Shown here piece after piece: positions 61,643 to 64,000 of a stretch of DNA of 64,000 nt. The position numbers were made by a program, and so were the translations under genes. The notes under the pieces are model-generated. The model worked only from the letters and a program-made list of their open reading frames with translations, was not told the origin of the DNA and did not search any database. Every line of letters begins with the position of its first letter. Positions within the stretch are counted from its first letter, which is position 1. Source of the stretch: Streptomyces albus subsp. albus (GTDB taxonomy: Bacteria; Actinomycetota; Actinomycetes; Streptomycetales; Streptomycetaceae); contig NZ_JODR01000028.1 in NCBI RefSeq assembly GCF_000725885.1, positions 25,479-89,478 of the forward strand, given 5' to 3'.

Positions 61643-62700
61643 CCGGGCTGCCCATGGCCTTCCCCCTGGAGGGCCTTCCGGCACGGGTGCGGATCCACGA
61701 GGTGGGCCCGCGGGACGGGCTGCAGAACGAGCAGGCGACCGTCCCCGTGGAGGTGAAGGCCGAGTTCATCCGCCGGCTGGCCGCCGCCGGGCTCGACACG
61801 ATCGAGGCCACCAGCTTCGTGCACCCCAAATGGGTCCCCCAGCTCGCCGACGCGGAGGAGCTGTACCCGCGGCTGGCCGGCCACGTCCCGGACGGGGTGC
61901 GGCTGCCGGTGCTGGTGCCCAACGCGCGCGGGCTGGAGCGCGCCTCGGCGCTGGGGGCGCGCGAGGTCGCGGTGTTCGCCAGCGTCACCGAGTCGTTCGC
62001 CAAGGCCAATCTCAACCGCACCGTGGACGAGGCGCTGGAGATGTTCGCCCCGGTGGTGGCCCGCGCCCGCCAGGAGGGGATGGCGGTCCGCGGCTATCTG
62101 TCGATGTGCTTCGGCGACCCCTGGGAGGGCCCGGTGCCGGTCGCCCAGGTGGTGCGGGTGTGCCGGGAGCTGGCCGCGATGGGCTGCGCCGAGCTGAGTC
62201 TGGGCGACACCATCGGGGTGGCCACCCCCGGCCACGTGCGCGCGCTCCTCGCGGCCCTGGAAGAGGCGGGGCTCTCCGAGCGGAGGGGCGGGCCCCGGCT
62301 GGCCGTCCACTTCCACGACACCTACGGCCAGGCCCTCGCCAACACGCTGGCGGCGCTCCGGCAGGGGGTCACAACGGTGGACGCCTCGGCCGGCGGGCTG
62401 GGCGGCTGCCCGTACGCCAAGAGCGCCACCGGCAACCTGGCCACCGAGGACCTGGTCTGGATGCTGGACGGACTCGGCATCGAGACGGGCGTCGATCTGG
62501 GCCGGCTGGTGAGCACCAGCCTCTGGATGGCCGAACGGCTCGGCCGGCCCAGCCCCTCCCGCACGGTACGCGCCCTGGCGGGCACGGAGGCCACCGCTTC
62601 CGGCACCGCCGACGCGCAGCAGGCGCCGCGCACAACGCGGGCGCCGCGCACACAGCACGCGCAGGACTCCCAGGACTCCCCGGACCCCAAGGAGCAGTGA
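61639..62700 (+). CDS. hmgL: hydroxymethylglutaryl-CoA lyase
   Basis: This encodes 353 residues. The TIM-barrel motifs are VRIHEVGPRDGLQNEQATVP, IEATSFVHPKWVPQLADAEE, ASVTESFAKANLNRTVDEAL, HFHDTYGQALANTLAALRQG, and the catalytic GGLGGCPYAKSATGN loop with Cys. It cleaves HMG-CoA to acetoacetate and acetyl-CoA, the last step of leucine catabolism. A long Arg/Gln-rich tail (after about 320: TTRAPRTQHAQDSQDS) is extra. ATG overlaps the alpha-subunit stop. Confidence 0.94.
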   Translation: MTGLPMAFPLEGLPARVRIHEVGPRDGLQNEQATVPVEVKAEFIRRLAAAGLDTIEATSFVHPKWVPQLADAEELYPRLAGHVPDGVRLPVLVPNARGLERASALGAREVAVFASVTESFAKANLNRTVDEALEMFAPVVARARQEGMAVRGYLSMCFGDPWEGPVPVAQVVRVCRELAAMGCAELSLGDTIGVATPGHVRALLAALEEAGLSERRGGPRLAVHFHDTYGQALANTLAALRQGVTTVDASAGGLGGCPYAKSATGNLATEDLVWMLDGLGIETGVDLGRLVSTSLWMAERLGRPSPSRTVRALAGTEATASGTADAQQAPRTTRAPRTQHAQDSQDSPDPKEQ

Positions 62701-62702
62701 GC

Positions 62703-63875
62703 ATGGCTCTCGACCACCGTCTGACGCCCGAGCACGAGGAACTGCGCCGTACCGTCGAGGAGTTCTCCCGCGATGTGGTGGCGCCCAAGATCGGCGTGTT
62801 CTACGAGCGGCACGAGTTCCCGTACGAGATCGTCCGCCAGATGGGCGAGATGGGACTGTTCGGGCTGCCCTTCCCCGAGGAATACGGCGGGATGGGCGGC
62901 GACTACCTGGCGCTCTGCCTCGCGCTGGAGGAGCTGGCCCGGGTGGACTCCTCCGTGGCCATCACCCTGGAGGCGGGGGTGTCGCTGGGCGCCATGCCGG
63001 TGTATCTGTTCGGCACCGAGGAGCAGAAGCGCGAGTGGCTGCCGAAGCTGTGCTCGGGACAGATGCTGGGCGCGTTCGGGCTGACCGAACCGGAGTGCGG
63101 CTCGGACGCGGGCGGCACCCGCACCACGGCCGTGCTGGACGAGGCCGCGGACGAGTGGGTGATCAACGGCACCAAGTCGTTCATCACCAACTCCGGTACG
63201 GACATCACGGGCCTGGTCACGGTCACCGCCGTCACCGGCCGGAAGGACGACGGCTCCCCGCGCATCTCCACGATCATCGTGCCCTCCGGTACCCCGGGCT
63301 TCACCGTGGCGCCCGCCTACTCCAAGGTCGGCTGGAACGCATCGGACACGCACGAGCTGTCGTTCGTGGACGTACGGGTCCCTAAGGCCAATCTGCTGGG
63401 CGAGCCGGGCCGCGGCTACGCGCAGTTCCTGCGGATCCTGGACGAGGGCCGTATCGCGATCTCCGCGCTGGCCACGGGGCTGGCGCAGGGCTGTGTGGAC
63501 GAGTCGGTGCGGTACGCCAACACCCGCCGGGCGTTCGGCAAGCCCATCGGCGCCAACCAGGCCATCCAGTTCAAGATCGCGGACATGGAGATGCGGGCGC
63601 ACACCGCCCGGGTCACCTGGCGGGACGCGGCGGCGCGGCTGGTGGCGGGTGAGCCATTCAAGAAGCAGGCGGCGCTGGCCAAGCTGTACTCGTCGGAGAT
63701 CGCCGTCACCAACGCCCGCGAGGCCACCCAGATCCACGGCGGCTACGGCTTCATGAACGAGTACCCGGTGGCCCGCATGTGGCGGGACGCGAAGATCCTG
63801 GAGATCGGCGAGGGCACCAGCGAGGTCCAGCGGATGCTGGTTGCCCGCGAACTGGGCGTGGGCGCGGACGCCTGA
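62703..63875 (+). CDS. acyl-CoA dehydrogenase (isovaleryl/branched-chain type)
   Basis: This encodes 390 residues; ATG follows AAGGAG. ACAD motifs are TPEHEELRRTVEEFSRDVVA, GEMGLFGLPFPEEYGGMGGD, AFGLTEPECGSDAGGTRTTA, INGTKSFITNSGTDITGLV, EGRIAISALATGLAQGCVDE (in pattern) and TQIHGGYGFMNEYPVARMWR, ending EIGEGTSEVQRMLVAREL with the catalytic-type Glu. In this operon it should oxidise isovaleryl-CoA or related branched acyl-CoA. The counterpart in S. coelicolor is known as acdH. The 3-methylglutaconyl-CoA hydratase of the pathway is not in the window. Confidence 0.92.
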   Translation: MALDHRLTPEHEELRRTVEEFSRDVVAPKIGVFYERHEFPYEIVRQMGEMGLFGLPFPEEYGGMGGDYLALCLALEELARVDSSVAITLEAGVSLGAMPVYLFGTEEQKREWLPKLCSGQMLGAFGLTEPECGSDAGGTRTTAVLDEAADEWVINGTKSFITNSGTDITGLVTVTAVTGRKDDGSPRISTIIVPSGTPGFTVAPAYSKVGWNASDTHELSFVDVRVPKANLLGEPGRGYAQFLRILDEGRIAISALATGLAQGCVDESVRYANTRRAFGKPIGANQAIQFKIADMEMRAHTARVTWRDAAARLVAGEPFKKQAALAKLYSSEIAVTNAREATQIHGGYGFMNEYPVARMWRDAKILEIGEGTSEVQRMLVARELGVGADA

Positions 63876-63905
63876 CGCCGCGCGGTATGGGGCCCGACTC
63901 CTCCT

Positions 63906-64000
63906 TAGGTTCTAGTAGTCGTCGCAACACCCCAGCTCAAGGGGTGCGATGGATTTCGAGATCCGAGCGGACCGGGCTCCGCAGGGGCGTAAGAAGTTGT
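63906..64000 (+). mobile_element. left end of an IS30-like insertion sequence (cut by window edge)
   Basis: A TAGGTTCTAGTAGTCGTCGC sequence 30-40 bases past the dehydrogenase stop looks like an IS30-family terminal repeat region, followed by a transposase start at 63949. The right end is outside the window, so the element is incomplete here. Confidence 0.55.
63949..64000 (+). CDS. start of an IS30-like transposase (partial)
   Basis: The visible 17 codons read MDFEIRADRAPQGRKKL, which I recognise as the usual N-terminus of streptomycete IS30-type transposases. The catalytic DDE core is outside the window, so the identification is from the first residues and the flanking terminal-repeat-like sequence only. 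It lies in the same orientation as the preceding dehydrogenase gene. Confidence 0.55.
   Translation, partial: MDFEIRADRAPQGRKKL

Overview
The window is chromosomal DNA of a high-GC actinomycete, almost certainly a Streptomyces or close relative. The signs are third-position G/C saturation, GTG and frequent ATGA/GTGA stop-start overlaps, an Scr1-type XRE/DUF397 pair, a Tad pilus locus with a LysM-BTAD protein, and a gene order (iol, citrate synthase, RecD2, ribose operon, fused ABC exporter, agmatinase, acyl-CoA carboxylase/HMG-CoA lyase) that I recall, without having checked, from one arm-proximal stretch of the S. coelicolor core chromosome. No rRNA, tRNA, CRISPR array or large secondary-metabolite cluster was seen.

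Layout. 1-3.8 kb: tail of a DJ-1/PfpI protein, a universal stress protein, about 1.2 kb of C-rich non-coding repeat DNA, then a PucR-type regulator and an F420/PPOX-type protein. 4.0-5.3 kb: fluoride-channel operon (two CrcB subunits flanking a DUF190 protein). 5.8-6.5 kb: secreted resuscitation-promoting factor. 6.7-17.9 kb, all minus strand: Tad/Flp pilus locus (SAF/CpaB, TadZ, CpaF, TadB, TadC, Flp pilin, two TadE, TadG-like) ending in a 1283-residue LysM/BTAD membrane protein. cpaF carries an apparent two-base deletion in a CG run, and no prepilin peptidase is present. 18.2-21.8 kb: NhaA antiporter with a structured leader, an unknown membrane protein and an SDR without the catalytic Tyr/Lys. 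21.8-23.3 kb: Scr1-like XRE/DUF397 pair divergent from two tiny genes. 23.3-32.2 kb, minus: FUSC transporter and the myo-inositol catabolic genes mmsA(iolA), iolD, iolB, an aldolase-like gene and iolC. 32.4-37.2 kb: small HTH protein, a copper chaperone under a CsoR-type operator, citrate synthase, RecD2 helicase. 37.5-43.6 kb: ribose operon rbsR-A-C-B-K-D. 43.8-52 kb: sugar isomerase-like protein, S28 peptidase, NUDIX hydrolase, single-chain heterodimer-like ABC exporter, phytase-like lipoprotein. 52.6-55.5 kb: agmatinase, a phosphatase-annotated protein, acyl-CoA thioesterase II. 55.6-63.9 kb: leucine/branched acyl-CoA catabolism (acyl-CoA dehydrogenase, TetR regulator, biotin-dependent carboxylase beta and alpha, HMG-CoA lyase, second acyl-CoA dehydrogenase). 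The window ends inside an IS30-like element.

How genes work together. The iol operon converts inositol through IolB, IolC, IolD and the semialdehyde dehydrogenase to acetyl-CoA/propionyl-CoA-level products. The rbs operon imports ribose, converts anomers (RbsD) and phosphorylates it (RbsK) under RbsR. The carboxylase/HMG-CoA lyase/dehydrogenase set performs most of leucine degradation, probably under the neighbouring TetR protein through a paired operator. A recurring feature is a TANNNT -10 box 6-7 bases before ATG, which predicts leaderless transcripts for at least six genes and helps fix their start codons.
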